A stretch of 32,148 bases of DNA from Oribacterium sp. UBA4274 (GCA_002396005.1 DGVW01000047.1:1-32148), one strand, 5' to 3'; shown: positions 14,302 through 23,449, counted from the stretch's first letter. Program-made: numbers and translations. The notes: generated by a model from the sequence alone, not told the origin.

Positions 14302-15675
14302 ATGAACAAAAAGAAAAGAAGTAATTTTACCGGAAAGCTGGGATATGTTTTATCAGCAGCAGGTGCATCAGTCGGATTGGGAAACATTTGGAGATTCCCG
14401 TATCTTGCCGCAAAATATGGCGGTGGTATCTTCCTTATCATCTATATAATTCTTGCCGTTACTTTTGGGTACACAATGATTATAGCTGAAACAGCACTTG
14501 GAAGAATGACTAAAAAGTCTCCGGTAGGTGCATTTGAACATTTTGGTCATGGCTGGCAGTTCAGTCTGAGCGGCTGGATCAATGCAGTCATCCCTATCCT
14601 GATAGTTCCGTACTATAGTGTTATCGGCGGATGGGTCATAAGATACCTTACTCAGTACTTTACGGGCGGTGGTTCAGAGAAGCTTGCCACAGACGGATAT
14701 TTTACAAGCTTTATATCAAACGGTATGCAGGTCGAGATATGTTTCCTTATATTCTCACTTGCAACACTTACAATCATTTATCTCGGTGTTCAGAACGGAA
14801 TTGAAAGAGTGTCAAGTTTCATGATGCCTGTCCTCGTCGTACTTGCAATCATCATAGCAGGTTACTCCATGACAAGACCGGGCGCGATTGCCGGAATCAA
14901 GTATTTCCTGATACCTAATCCTGGCAATTTCTCATGGATGACAGTGGTTTCTGCAATGGGTCAGATGTTCTACTCATTGTCCATCGCAATGGGTATCCTT
15001 GTAACATTCGGTTCTTATATGAAGAAAGACGTTTCTATCGAGGAGGCAACAGAGCAGGTTGAGATTTTTGATACAGCTATCGCAATGATGGCAGGTCTTA
15101 TGATCATTCCGGCGGTATTTGCATTCTCAGGAGATGCAGCTGCAGAGAATCTTCAGGCAGGACCATCACTTATGTTCATCACTATGCCTAAGATTTTTGC
15201 AAGCATGGGTATGGGAACACCGATGGGTATCCTTTTCTTTGTACTGGTACTTTTTGCAGCACTCACTTCTGCAATTGCACTCAGTGAGTCAGCGGTTTCA
15301 ACTTTTGAGGATGAGCTTCATTGGAGCCGTAGAAGATCCACTGTTATCACGGGCGTCATCATGGTGGTTCTCGGCACACTTTCAGCTCTGGGCTACGGAC
15401 CTCTTGCAGCAGTTAAAATCATAGGAATGCAGTTCCTGGATTTCTTTGATTTCCTTACAAACTCTGTTATGATGCCGGTCGCAGCCATGTGTACATGTCT
15501 TCTCATAGTACGTGTTGTGGGTGTCGATAAGATTGCCGAGGAGGTTAAAATGAACGGCGAGAGATTCCGCCGTAAGCCGGTATTTGATTTTATGATCAAG
15601 TATCTTTGCCCGTTTTTTGTAGTGATCATCCTGTTCTCATCGGTTGCAAGTGTATTCGGACTGATCAGTATGTAA
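14302..15675 (+). CDS. Sodium-dependent amino-acid symporter (NSS/SNF family)
   Basis: A 457-residue, 12-segment membrane transporter of the LeuT/MhsT/TnaT family that imports an amino acid with sodium. The first-helix signature GASVGLGNIWRFPYLAAKYGG, including the unwound substrate and sodium site, is intact. The start at 14302 (MNKKKRSNF) follows GGAGG by six bases; a longer upstream frame runs through the T-box terminator and is not real. Expression is controlled by the T-box leader directly upstream, so the cargo should match its tRNA. The specifier reading (isoleucine) suggests a branched-chain substrate, as for LeuT and MhsT. That assignment is inferred. Confidence 0.93.
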   Translation: MNKKKRSNFTGKLGYVLSAAGASVGLGNIWRFPYLAAKYGGGIFLIIYIILAVTFGYTMIIAETALGRMTKKSPVGAFEHFGHGWQFSLSGWINAVIPILIVPYYSVIGGWVIRYLTQYFTGGGSEKLATDGYFTSFISNGMQVEICFLIFSLATLTIIYLGVQNGIERVSSFMMPVLVVLAIIIAGYSMTRPGAIAGIKYFLIPNPGNFSWMTVVSAMGQMFYSLSIAMGILVTFGSYMKKDVSIEEATEQVEIFDTAIAMMAGLMIIPAVFAFSGDAAAENLQAGPSLMFITMPKIFASMGMGTPMGILFFVLVLFAALTSAIALSESAVSTFEDELHWSRRRSTVITGVIMVVLGTLSALGYGPLAAVKIIGMQFLDFFDFLTNSVMMPVAAMCTCLLIVRVVGVDKIAEEVKMNGERFRRKPVFDFMIKYLCPFFVVIILFSSVASVFGLISM

Positions 15676-15776
15676 GTTTCATTTCAAAATTCTGTCATTT
15701 ATTTAAGCTTACATCACATTTATTGATATGAACTACCGGAATTGGTATTCTTAACATAAGAATTAGGATTATGATT

Positions 15777-15800
15777 ATGACCTGGTTTTTGCCGGGTCAT
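15777..15800 (+). repeat. Hairpin between symporter and lysozyme genes
   Basis: ATGACCTGG / CCGGGTCAT, 9 bp with one wobble and a 6-nt loop. No T-run follows, so it is a weak terminator or processing site. Confidence 0.45.
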
Positions 15801-15830
15801 TAATTGTTTATATGGAGAAGGAGCGATTGT

Positions 15831-16934
15831 ATGCAGAAAAACAGGATAAAAAAAGCGTTGACTATAGGATGTACGGCTTTGATGATCGCGGCAGGTTCCA
15901 TCCATCCGGGTATTACTGCATTGGCAGCAGAAGCAGCAGGCGCGGCAACGGTTACAGGTGATCTCACCACAGACTGGTGGAACGGCTTCGTCAATGAGGA
16001 TGGAACAACATATACATATATTGAAAAGGGAATAGAGGTATCCAAGTTTCAGAATCTCGATGGCGATATCGACTGGCAGGCTGCCAAGGCCGACGGTCTT
16101 GATTTCGTAATGATCCGTCTGGCTTACGGTACCACTGAGGATCCTTATTTTTATGAAAACTTGAAGGGCGCTCAGGCTGCCGGAATAAAGGTAGGAGTAT
16201 ATCTCTGTTCAACAGCACAGAATCTTGAACAGACTAAGGCAGAAACAGAGCTTACGCTGAGGATGCTTCAGGGCTGCACGCTGCAGTATCCGGTTGCCTA
16301 TGATGTTGAAGTAAATTCAATGCTGGCAGGAGGTGCAACAGCCGATGACATGACGGCGATGATAGATTATTACTGCAAGGCAGTTGCCGGGGCAGGTTAT
16401 ACACCTATCATTTATGCCAATAAGACATGGCTTACAAAACATATGAATCTGTCACAGCTTCCTTATGATGTGTGGTATGCTTCATATCCTAAGGATAAGG
16501 TTTACAGACCTGTATCCGGTGCCCGTACCACTATCTGGCAGTCCAGTGAAAAGGGTACTGTAAATGGCATCAAGGGCTACGTTACAACAGAGTTCTCGGT
16601 ATTTACTTATGGTGGAAACAACGGAGTGACTCATGGTAATGCTTCTTCGATGCAGGCTTCTTCGATGCAGGCTTCTGCAATGCAGACAGGTGCTGTTCAA
16701 ACGGCAGGCACTTCGATACTTGCGGGTGTGGGAGAAACTACGGCGTCAGCAGAAAATGCTTCCTCAGCCGATGGAGTTGTCATATCAAGTTACGGTCCTG
16801 TGAGAGGGACTGATGAAACGCAGCAAAGTGTGATGGGTGCAACATCAACACCTGTTACCGAAACAGGAAGTGTGAGTGTTGTTGTTCCTGAGACTGCAGC
16901 TCTGAACGATGCCCGGACAGGCACAACAAGTTGA
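15831..16934 (+). CDS. Secreted GH25 lysozyme-like muramidase
   Basis: A 367-residue exported glycoside hydrolase family 25 protein that would cut the MurNAc-GlcNAc bond of peptidoglycan. Signal peptide at about residues 1-32. The GH25 domain spans about 62-270: KGIEVSKFQNLDGDIDW, DFVMIRLAYG, YPVAYDVE (D158 and E160, the catalytic acidic pair), then IIYANKTWL and TIWQSS. The first conserved acid is Glu (E69, GIEVS) where most members have Asp. The last 95 residues are a Ser/Thr/Ala/Gly-rich tail with a 5-residue repeat (ASSMQ ASSMQ ASAMQ). The start at 15831 follows AAGGAG; an in-frame ATG at 15804 lacks a good site. A terminator follows. Confidence 0.92.
   Translation: MQKNRIKKALTIGCTALMIAAGSIHPGITALAAEAAGAATVTGDLTTDWWNGFVNEDGTTYTYIEKGIEVSKFQNLDGDIDWQAAKADGLDFVMIRLAYGTTEDPYFYENLKGAQAAGIKVGVYLCSTAQNLEQTKAETELTLRMLQGCTLQYPVAYDVEVNSMLAGGATADDMTAMIDYYCKAVAGAGYTPIIYANKTWLTKHMNLSQLPYDVWYASYPKDKVYRPVSGARTTIWQSSEKGTVNGIKGYVTTEFSVFTYGGNNGVTHGNASSMQASSMQASAMQTGAVQTAGTSILAGVGETTASAENASSADGVVISSYGPVRGTDETQQSVMGATSTPVTETGSVSVVVPETAALNDARTGTTS
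16641..16685 (+). repeat. Three 15-bp in-frame tandem repeats
   Basis: The unit GCTTCTTCGATGCAG occurs twice exactly and once with three changes inside the GH25 tail, coding ASSMQ, ASSMQ, ASAMQ. Such a tract can change length by slippage without a frameshift. Confidence 0.85.
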
Positions 16935-16948
16935 TATAATTTCAGGAC

Positions 16949-16985
16949 AAAAGGACTCATCTTATACAGGTGAGTCTTTTTGTTA
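16949..16985 (+). terminator. Terminator after GH25 gene
   Basis: The GGACTCA / TGAGTC(T) stem is extended by A/T pairing, with an 11-nt loop, and is followed by TTTTTG. Confidence 0.8.
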
Positions 16986-17193
16986 TATTGACTGCCGAAA
17001 TGAAAACCAAGGGAACTGCCGGGTGGGAGAATCACAGCTTTTGCCGGTTTGTAAATCTTCCCGGTTCGATCACTTAAGTGAAACTTATTAACCGATATGA
17101 CGAGTCGATATAAATTAGAGAAACAACAAAGAATTGCGTAAAAATAAGATGCTTTTTAAGAGTGAATATATAGGTTTTGAAAGGAGCATATAG

Positions 17194-18348
17194 ATGAAAT
17201 TACGTAAATTATTACTGGTTACAGCAGCTATGCTGATGACATTTTCACTGTCAGCGCTGGCAGCGGAGATCAGTACGGTAAGGCTTAATCTCTCGCCTGA
17301 TGCGGAAGGCTCTATGGGAGCTGGCGAGCTTGCCAGCGGCGATGAACCGGGCACTTATGATTCTACATATTTTGTGTATGATTACAGCATTTCAGGAACC
17401 AGAAATCTGCCTAAGACAGCTTATAACTATGTTATTGAGGTTCACCCTGCGGCAGGTAATACATTTTCGGCCAATTGCTCCGTAGAGATAAACGCTGCAA
17501 CATCCCTCAGCATACAAAGAAGAGATGCGAACAGCATACGTGTCAAGGCATCAACATTTCCTTTCTACGTACTGAAAAATCCTAAAGGCTTCAGCGATAA
17601 CGGTAATGATATCTCCTGGGAGAAGGTAGAGTATGCGGATAAGTATTCCGTTTATATTTACTGGGAGGACAGTAACGGTGACGATCATGAAACACACACA
17701 TCCGTTTCAGGTACCAAACATAAGGTTAATGTCTCAAGCTATAATTCCGGTGACAGAAGACTCAAGTATATCTCTGTTCAGGCTCAGTGCAGCGGAGAAG
17801 CCGGCAAGTTTATTGCAAACTCACAATATATAACAAATGAAGGATATGTGGATGACGACAAGAGCACATCGGAGTATACTTTTAATGTTCCTGTGGCGCG
17901 TTCTAATGCAATTGCCAATTCATCGACAACCACAACGGTGAAAAACAGCGCTGAGACGGTATTCGGACCCGGATTCAATCTTCAGGATAAGGCCGGGACA
18001 GTCAATTCCGATAAGGGTACCTGGATGCAGTATAAGAATGACTGGTACTATGTTCAGAATGGTCAGTTTTTAACCGGATGGATATGTCCTGATGGTGTAA
18101 ACTGGTATCTGCTTGGCAATAATGGAGCGATGCTTACGGGACTTCAGAGAGTAAGCGGCAGATGGTATCTTCTCAATACAGTTCAAGGCGATACCTATGG
18201 TGCCATGCTTCATGGCTGGTGGAAGGTTAATGACAAGTATTACTACTTTAACGAACAGCATGACGGCACCTTTGGAGCTATGCTTACCAATGCGACAACA
18301 CCGGATGGCTTGCATGTAGGGGCTGATGGTGCATGGCTCGGATACTAA
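17194..18348 (+). CDS. Secreted protein with choline-binding-type wall repeats
   Basis: A 384-residue exported protein. Signal peptide at about residues 1-23 (LLLVTAAMLMTFSLSALAA). Residues 24-260 are beta-rich and unrecognised, with a fibronectin-like stretch (ISWEKVEYADKYSVYIYW). Residues about 270-384 hold cell-wall-binding (choline/glucan-binding type) repeats: WMQYKNDWYYVQNGQFLTGW, NWYLLGNNGAMLTGL, RWYLLN, KYYYFN. These repeats anchor proteins to teichoic acid or glucan. No catalytic motif is visible. Start: AAAGGAG about 9 bases before ATG. The 258-base gap upstream contains the GH25 terminator, a CACTTAAGTG palindrome (17071) and CGATAT-type boxes near 17093 and 17106, with no convincing -35. 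Confidence 0.85.
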   Translation: MKLRKLLLVTAAMLMTFSLSALAAEISTVRLNLSPDAEGSMGAGELASGDEPGTYDSTYFVYDYSISGTRNLPKTAYNYVIEVHPAAGNTFSANCSVEINAATSLSIQRRDANSIRVKASTFPFYVLKNPKGFSDNGNDISWEKVEYADKYSVYIYWEDSNGDDHETHTSVSGTKHKVNVSSYNSGDRRLKYISVQAQCSGEAGKFIANSQYITNEGYVDDDKSTSEYTFNVPVARSNAIANSSTTTTVKNSAETVFGPGFNLQDKAGTVNSDKGTWMQYKNDWYYVQNGQFLTGWICPDGVNWYLLGNNGAMLTGLQRVSGRWYLLNTVQGDTYGAMLHGWWKVNDKYYYFNEQHDGTFGAMLTNATTPDGLHVGADGAWLGY

Positions 18349-18588
18349 AATCGTTATGTTTCGGTGTTGATTTTTCTGTGTGCTGTGAGTTTCATTGGAT
18401 GAGTGTCTGTTTTAATAAACTGTGTTGATGATTTTATAAAATCTATCATGCAAGCGCTCTTTACTTGATGTATAATGAGAAAAGCAGTGCGGCTTAGAAC
18501 GCAAAAGGAATCTCTTACGGGGTTCGGTGCAGATTCGATCGCGAAGCGAAAAATAACGGATTTGCATAATTGGAAGTAAGGAGTAAAG

Positions 18589-19512
18589 ATGAAAAAGACA
18601 GCACTTGTAATCATGGCAGCAGGACTTGGTTCCCGCTTTGGAGGAGGTATCAAGCAGCTTGCGAAGCTTGGACCAAGTGGGGAGATCATTATGGACTACT
18701 CTATCCATGATGCCCTTGATGCAGGATTTGATAAGATAGTTTTTATCATACGTAAAGATATAGAAAAGGATTTCCGTGAGATCATCGGAAATCGTATTGA
18801 GAAGGTGGCAAAATGTGAGTATGCTTTCCAGGAGATCGGGAATCTTCCTGAAGGCTATACTGTACCGGAGGGACGTACAAAGCCGTGGGGGACAGCACAT
18901 GCCCTGATTCAGGTACGTGATCTCATCGATTGCCCATTTGCAGTTATCAATGCTGATGATTTCTATGGCAAGGAAGGCTTCAAGCTTATCCATGATTATC
19001 TCGTAAATAAGATGGATGAGGATGCTGCAGCATTTGACATCTGTATGGCAGGATATATCGTGGGCAATACTCTTTCGGATAACGGTTCCGTTAACCGTGG
19101 TGTCTGCAAGATGGCTGATGGAGATTCCCTGAAAGAAATCAATGAGACGTATGACATCACAAAGAATCCGGATGGCAGTCTGGTTGGTAAGGATGCCGAC
19201 GGCAATGAAGTACGTGTTGACGGTGACGCCATTGTTTCCATGAATATGTTTGGACTTCCTAAAAAATTCCTGGATACACTTTATGAGAACTTCCCGGCAT
19301 GGCTGGATGAACATGGTGAGGAGATGAAGTCTGAGTATCTCCTTCCACAGGAGATCAGCCGTCTCATGGGCGAAGGCAAGGCACGTGTCAAGGTACTTAA
19401 GGATCATGACAAGTGGTTCGGAGTAACTTATGCAGAGGATAAGGAGTCGGTTCAGAAGTCACTTCAGGATTTAGTAGACAAGGGTGTATATCCGGCAAAC
19501 TTATATCAATAA
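18589..19512 (+). CDS. Sugar-phosphate nucleotidyltransferase
   Basis: A 307-residue cytoplasmic enzyme of the nucleotidyltransferase family that makes NDP-sugars from sugar-1-phosphates. The nucleotide-binding start VIMAAGLGSRFGGGIKQL is clear, the metal-binding acid pair appears in INADDFYG, and the substrate region is intact (KPWGTAHAL, MNMFGLP). It is more like the stand-alone nucleotidyltransferases of clostridia than classical GalU or RfbA, so the sugar is not assigned. TAAGGAG sits 6 bases before the ATG. It is followed 26 bases later by the next gene, probably in one transcript. A TATAAT at 18471-18476 may be its -10 box, though no good -35 is seen. Confidence 0.85.
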   Translation: MKKTALVIMAAGLGSRFGGGIKQLAKLGPSGEIIMDYSIHDALDAGFDKIVFIIRKDIEKDFREIIGNRIEKVAKCEYAFQEIGNLPEGYTVPEGRTKPWGTAHALIQVRDLIDCPFAVINADDFYGKEGFKLIHDYLVNKMDEDAAAFDICMAGYIVGNTLSDNGSVNRGVCKMADGDSLKEINETYDITKNPDGSLVGKDADGNEVRVDGDAIVSMNMFGLPKKFLDTLYENFPAWLDEHGEEMKSEYLLPQEISRLMGEGKARVKVLKDHDKWFGVTYAEDKESVQKSLQDLVDKGVYPANLYQ

Positions 19513-19538
19513 TGATAAGATCGGAATGATAGTTTTTA

Positions 19539-20822
19539 ATGGCTGATACATATAGAGAAAACAGGAAAAATGAGCTGAGAAGACGTGTGCTGGATACAGA
19601 TCGTCTTATGAAGCTTGAAAAGCAAAAGAAACATGAGGAGCGGCAGGGCAAAAAGCCCCGCCGCGTTCTGGTATTATTATTGGTAGCAATCACAGTTCTT
19701 ATACTTGCGGCCGGAATATATTATCTTATGCATCGTCAGTATCAGAGCTATGCGGTCAACTGGACTGTTGACTTTACTGCCGCTGATGGTGCGATAGAGT
19801 CGGATTATGAGGACTACAGAGTATATTGTGATGGCTATGTAAAGGTCACAAGGGATGGTGCATCATACATCAACTCTTCCGGTAAGACCATTTGGAATCA
19901 GGCCTATGAGATGAACAATCCGTATGTTTCCATAAACGGAGAATACTGTGCCATCGGGGATCAGGGTAAGACAACTATCTTTATCATGAGCTCTGCAGGT
20001 ACTACAGGACAGGCCGAAACAAATCTTCCAATCAGTAAGGTTTCAGTATCATCTACCGGTGTTGTTTATGCGGTACTTGAGGACTCTTCCGCAAGTTACA
20101 TTACTGTATTTACCAGAGAGGGTGCCGCTCTTGACATTTCCATCAAGTCCATACTCTCCGGAGACGGATATCCGATTGATGTTTCGGTATCACCTGATGG
20201 TACGGAGCTTATCACATCCTTTGCGTATATAGCTAACGGAACTATTCAGAACAAGGTCATCTTCTACAATCTTGACGAGATTGGACAGAATGCCGGAAAC
20301 AACCGAGTTGTCGGAGGATTCACAGATGATTTTGCGGGACATCTTGTGGGACGTGTACATTTTTCCGATGATACACATGCGCAGGCATTTTATGACGGCG
20401 GTATTGCATTTTTCAGTACCAAGGTGCTGACCAGTCCGGAACTGGTGAACAATGTTGCGATTACGGATACCATACGTTCTATAGCATATGCAGGAGATTA
20501 TGTTGGTGTAATCACATTTAATTCAGATGATAGCATTCAGGAGGCATACAGACTTACAGTATATCGTGTAAATAACGGACAGACAGTATTTACAGTGCCT
20601 GTTTCCATCAATGCCACAGGCTTTAATATCGATAATGGTATGGTTTATCTGTTTAATGACAAGAACCTGAGAGTTTATGATATGGTGGGCAACCTGAAGT
20701 TTGACGGTGTGCTTGACAAGCCTGTTATCCAGGCTCGCGGAAGCAAGAAGGTAATGAGCCCTATGGGTATGGATGTTTTGATTGGCGGAGCAGGTTATAT
20801 GGAGTCTATCAAATTGAAATAA
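19539..20822 (+). CDS. DUF5711-like single-pass membrane protein
   Basis: A 427-residue protein of unknown function that resembles the DUF5711 group. A basic, coiled cytoplasmic head of about 43 residues (ELRRRVLDTDRLMKLEKQKK) precedes one membrane helix (VLVLLLVAITVLILAAGIYYL, about 43-63). The rest is an extracellular domain with repeated beta-strand blades like a propeller (YCDGYVKVTRDGASYINSSG, ISVSPDGTELITSF). It follows the nucleotidyltransferase by 26 bases. The ribosome site is weak (GGAATGA). Hairpins follow at 20848-20884 and 20904-20951. Confidence 0.7.
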   Translation: MADTYRENRKNELRRRVLDTDRLMKLEKQKKHEERQGKKPRRVLVLLLVAITVLILAAGIYYLMHRQYQSYAVNWTVDFTAADGAIESDYEDYRVYCDGYVKVTRDGASYINSSGKTIWNQAYEMNNPYVSINGEYCAIGDQGKTTIFIMSSAGTTGQAETNLPISKVSVSSTGVVYAVLEDSSASYITVFTREGAALDISIKSILSGDGYPIDVSVSPDGTELITSFAYIANGTIQNKVIFYNLDEIGQNAGNNRVVGGFTDDFAGHLVGRVHFSDDTHAQAFYDGGIAFFSTKVLTSPELVNNVAITDTIRSIAYAGDYVGVITFNSDDSIQEAYRLTVYRVNNGQTVFTVPVSINATGFNIDNGMVYLFNDKNLRVYDMVGNLKFDGVLDKPVIQARGSKKVMSPMGMDVLIGGAGYMESIKLK

Positions 20823-20847
20823 TTTGTTATATAATTATCAAAGTGAC

Positions 20848-20884
20848 GTTTCCGGGTACATATATCTTTGGTATATCCGGAAAC
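20848..20884 (+). terminator. Hairpin after DUF5711-like gene
   Basis: GTTTCCGG / CCGGAAAC with inner ATATA/TATAT pairing. There is no T-run, so termination strength is uncertain. Confidence 0.5.
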
Positions 20885-20903
20885 ATAAACATTGAAAACA
20901 TTT

Positions 20904-20951
20904 GAAGCATCATCCTGAATACGGGCTATGTTCCCGGAAGGATGGTGCTTC
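20904..20951 (+). promoter_or_regulatory. Structured leader hairpin before the glucokinase gene
   Basis: GAAGCATCATCC pairs with GGATGGTGCTTC (12 bp, one wobble), enclosing a second small stem CGGG/CCCG. It ends 24 bases ahead of the start codon. It could be a terminator-like or regulatory element; no known class fits. Confidence 0.45.
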
Positions 20952-20975
20952 TCAGGTGAAAGGGGAAGTTTAGTT

Positions 20976-21929
20976 ATGAATCAGTATGTTGTGGGAATCG
21001 ATGTCGGAGGTACTACTGTCAAGTGTGGTATTTTTACTATATCAGGCGTTCTTATGGACAAGTGGGAAGTGCCTACCAGAAAAGAAGAAAATGGCTGTTA
21101 TATACTTCCGGATGTTGCAGAATCCCTTAAGATGCATATGGCTGAAAAGACCATAGAGTTAGGTGATATAGAGGGCATCGGTATCGGAGTTCCGGGACCT
21201 GTTGATCCAAACGGACATGTCAATGTTTGCGTAAATCTCGGATGGCATGATCACTGGCCTGCAAAAGAGATGCAGGAGCTTATGGGCGGAAAGATAAGAT
21301 GCGCTGCAGGTAACGATGCCAATGTTGCTGCTCTCGGAGAGATGTGGCAGGGTGGCGGTAAGGGCCATGACAACATGCTTATGGTGACTCTTGGAACCGG
21401 AGTGGGCGGAGGACTCATTCTGAACGGTCATATAGTAGCAGGTGTTCATGGTGCAGGTGCGGAAATCGGACATATTAAGGTGAGAGATGGAGAGCCTGAG
21501 CAGTGTAACTGCGGAGGTCACGGATGTCTTGAACAGGTTGCAAGTGCAACAGGAATAGTTCGTGAAGCAAAACGTACTCTGGTTTCAACAGATGAAGCTT
21601 CAAAGATGAGAGAGTTTGGTGAGGCTTTAACAGCCAAGGACATTTGCGATTGTGCCAAAGAGGGAGATAAGCTTGCTGTACAGAGTCTGGGAACAAGCCT
21701 GAGATTTCTTGCGCAGGTACTTGCTCATGTGTCTATGGTTGTGGATCCGGAACTCTTTGTTATAGGAGGAGGAGTTTCCAAAGCAGGTCAGTACCTCGTT
21801 GATGTATTGAAGAGTTATTATGAAGAGTTCACACCGCTTCTTGATGAAAAGGCAGACATAACTCTTGCAACTCTTGGAAATGATGCCGGAATCTACGGAA
21901 GTGCAAGACTCGTGCTTGGCAATGAATGA
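20976..21929 (+). CDS. glcK: ROK-family glucokinase
   Basis: A 317-residue cytoplasmic kinase that phosphorylates glucose at the start of glycolysis. Visible are the ATP site GIDVGGTTVKCGIF, GIGVPGPVD, the catalytic Asp region NDANVAALGE, LGTGVGGGLILNG, and the ROK signature with its zinc motif (GAGAEIGHIKV, CNCGGHGCLEQVAS). The ATG at 20976 is chosen because it gives the family N-terminus and follows AAAGGGGA. The sensor kinase gene starts 12 bases after its stop. The ROK-kinase call is firm; glucose as substrate is the usual assignment for this subgroup. Confidence 0.92.
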   Translation: MNQYVVGIDVGGTTVKCGIFTISGVLMDKWEVPTRKEENGCYILPDVAESLKMHMAEKTIELGDIEGIGIGVPGPVDPNGHVNVCVNLGWHDHWPAKEMQELMGGKIRCAAGNDANVAALGEMWQGGGKGHDNMLMVTLGTGVGGGLILNGHIVAGVHGAGAEIGHIKVRDGEPEQCNCGGHGCLEQVASATGIVREAKRTLVSTDEASKMREFGEALTAKDICDCAKEGDKLAVQSLGTSLRFLAQVLAHVSMVVDPELFVIGGGVSKAGQYLVDVLKSYYEEFTPLLDEKADITLATLGNDAGIYGSARLVLGNE

Positions 21930-21941
21930 TCGTAATTAAAA

Positions 21942-23339
21942 TTGAAGAGATTATTATTTACTAAATTTATCATAGCTTATATCATCTTTGGTGTGCTGGG
22001 GTTTGCGGTGGTGGCGATTCTTTCGTCGAAACTCACTTACAGGTATTTGGTTCAAGAACAGGCCAACAGCCTGTACAGTGAGGCTACCCTCATCGCAACA
22101 ACCTACTCTGAAACCAAAGACACCAGTCTCAGTGAGGATGTGGTGAATGAACAGATGAACGCTGTTTCAACATTTCTCCATGTAGACATTTGGATAGTTG
22201 ATCGTAACGGCGTGATACTGAGTGACGCCAACAATGAGAGCTTTAAGGGCAGGCAGATCGAGAATTTTGATACTACCCGTACGGGAACCAGATATGAGGT
22301 AGGAACCTATCATGATATGTTCAATGCGGAGGTTCTTACTGTTATGGCTCCGGTAACGAGGGATTACACAACCAGCGGGTATGTAATCATCCATAATTCT
22401 ATAGACAATATTCTGTCCTCGCAGTTTGAAATTCTGAATATCGTATATGTTACGGCGCTTATTATATTCCTTCTGTCTATGGTGATCCTTGTTGTGTTCT
22501 ATATCATAGTATACAGACCGCTCAATAAGATTACTATCGGCGCAACCAAGTATGCAGCAGGTGATTACAGTTATAAGATTGAGACCAAATCAAGAGATGA
22601 GATGGGATATCTGGCGGAGACGCTTAACTTTATGTCTGACGAGATATCCAAGGCAGATGACTATCAGAAACAGTTCATCGCCAATGTCAGTCATGATTTC
22701 AGGTCACCGCTTACATCTATAAAGGGCTATCTTGAAGCTATTCTTGATGGGACGGTTCCTAAGGAACTGGAGGAGAAGTACTTAAGGCGGCTTATCTCCG
22801 AAACGGAGAGGCTTACTAAGCTTACTCAATCGATGCTTAGTTTGGGAACGCTTGATAAGAAGGGTTTTCTGAGTCGTACAAATTTTGATATAAACAGAAT
22901 GATCAGAGATGTTTGTGCGAGTTTTGAGATGACCTGTCAGAAAAAAGAGATTGTGTTTGAGCTGACATTCGCCGAGAAGAAGGAGATGGTCTACGCTGAC
23001 TACTCCAAGATACAGCAGGTTCTGTATAACCTTATAGACAATGCTTTGAAGTTCAGCAATCCAAAGTCATCAATAGCTATCAGAACGGGGCTCAGAGGCA
23101 ATAAGGTCTTTATTTCAGTGAAGGATACGGGTATAGGAATACCGAAGTCCGATATCAGTAAGATATGGGACAGATTTTATAAGGCTGATCAGTCCAGAGG
23201 CAAGGACAAACACGGTACAGGGCTGGGACTCAGTATCGTTAAGTCGATAATCAGCGCCCATGATGAAAATATAGATTGCATATCCACAGAAGGTGTCGGA
23301 ACAGAATTTGTCTTTACGTTACCTCAGGCGATGATTTAA
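21942..23339 (+). CDS. Membrane sensor histidine kinase
   Basis: A 465-residue two-component sensor. Membrane helices at about 8-28 and 166-190 flank an extracellular sensor domain of about 135 residues. A HAMP domain follows (YRPLNKITIGATKYAAGDYS), then HisKA with the phosphorylated H251 in NVSHDFRSPLTSIKGY. The ATP-binding HATPase domain has NLIDNALKFS, DTGIGIP and GTGLGLSI. The start is a TTG with no good ribosome site, 12 bases after the glucokinase stop, so translation probably depends on coupling. The nearest response regulator is not downstream but convergent, at 23450-24196. Confidence 0.93.
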   Translation: MKRLLFTKFIIAYIIFGVLGFAVVAILSSKLTYRYLVQEQANSLYSEATLIATTYSETKDTSLSEDVVNEQMNAVSTFLHVDIWIVDRNGVILSDANNESFKGRQIENFDTTRTGTRYEVGTYHDMFNAEVLTVMAPVTRDYTTSGYVIIHNSIDNILSSQFEILNIVYVTALIIFLLSMVILVVFYIIVYRPLNKITIGATKYAAGDYSYKIETKSRDEMGYLAETLNFMSDEISKADDYQKQFIANVSHDFRSPLTSIKGYLEAILDGTVPKELEEKYLRRLISETERLTKLTQSMLSLGTLDKKGFLSRTNFDINRMIRDVCASFEMTCQKKEIVFELTFAEKKEMVYADYSKIQQVLYNLIDNALKFSNPKSSIAIRTGLRGNKVFISVKDTGIGIPKSDISKIWDRFYKADQSRGKDKHGTGLGLSIVKSIISAHDENIDCISTEGVGTEFVFTLPQAMI

Positions 23340-23370
23340 GGTGCAGAATTAAGCCGTGGCATATGTATAT

Positions 23371-23438
23371 AAAAGCCGGAGTTCATTCATTCAAATACGT
23401 CGCAGCTTACGTGTTTCACTGGATGGACTCCGGCTTTT
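23371..23438 (+). terminator. Long hairpin between sensor kinase and response regulator
   Basis: An 18-bp stem (AAAAGCCGGAGTTCATTC with GGATGGACTCCGGCTTTT) has two G-T pairs, which stay paired only in the forward-strand RNA. It therefore mainly ends the kinase transcript. An inner AAATACGT/ACGTGTTT stem extends it. Confidence 0.75.
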
Positions 23439-23449
23439 AAGTTAAAGTT

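Noticed and set aside
16641..16685. CRISPR-like repeats
   Set aside because: The three 15-bp units are adjacent with no spacers and code in frame for ASSMQ-type repeats in the GH25 tail.
18483..18495. Shared 13-mer AGCAGTGCGGCTT, also at 31253-31265
   Set aside because: By random expectation several 13-mer pairs should occur in 32 kb, and the flanks do not match.
18412..19407. 331-codon reverse-strand open frame
   Set aside because: It is antisense to the nucleotidyltransferase, with no ribosome site or plausible protein composition; the forward product is clear.
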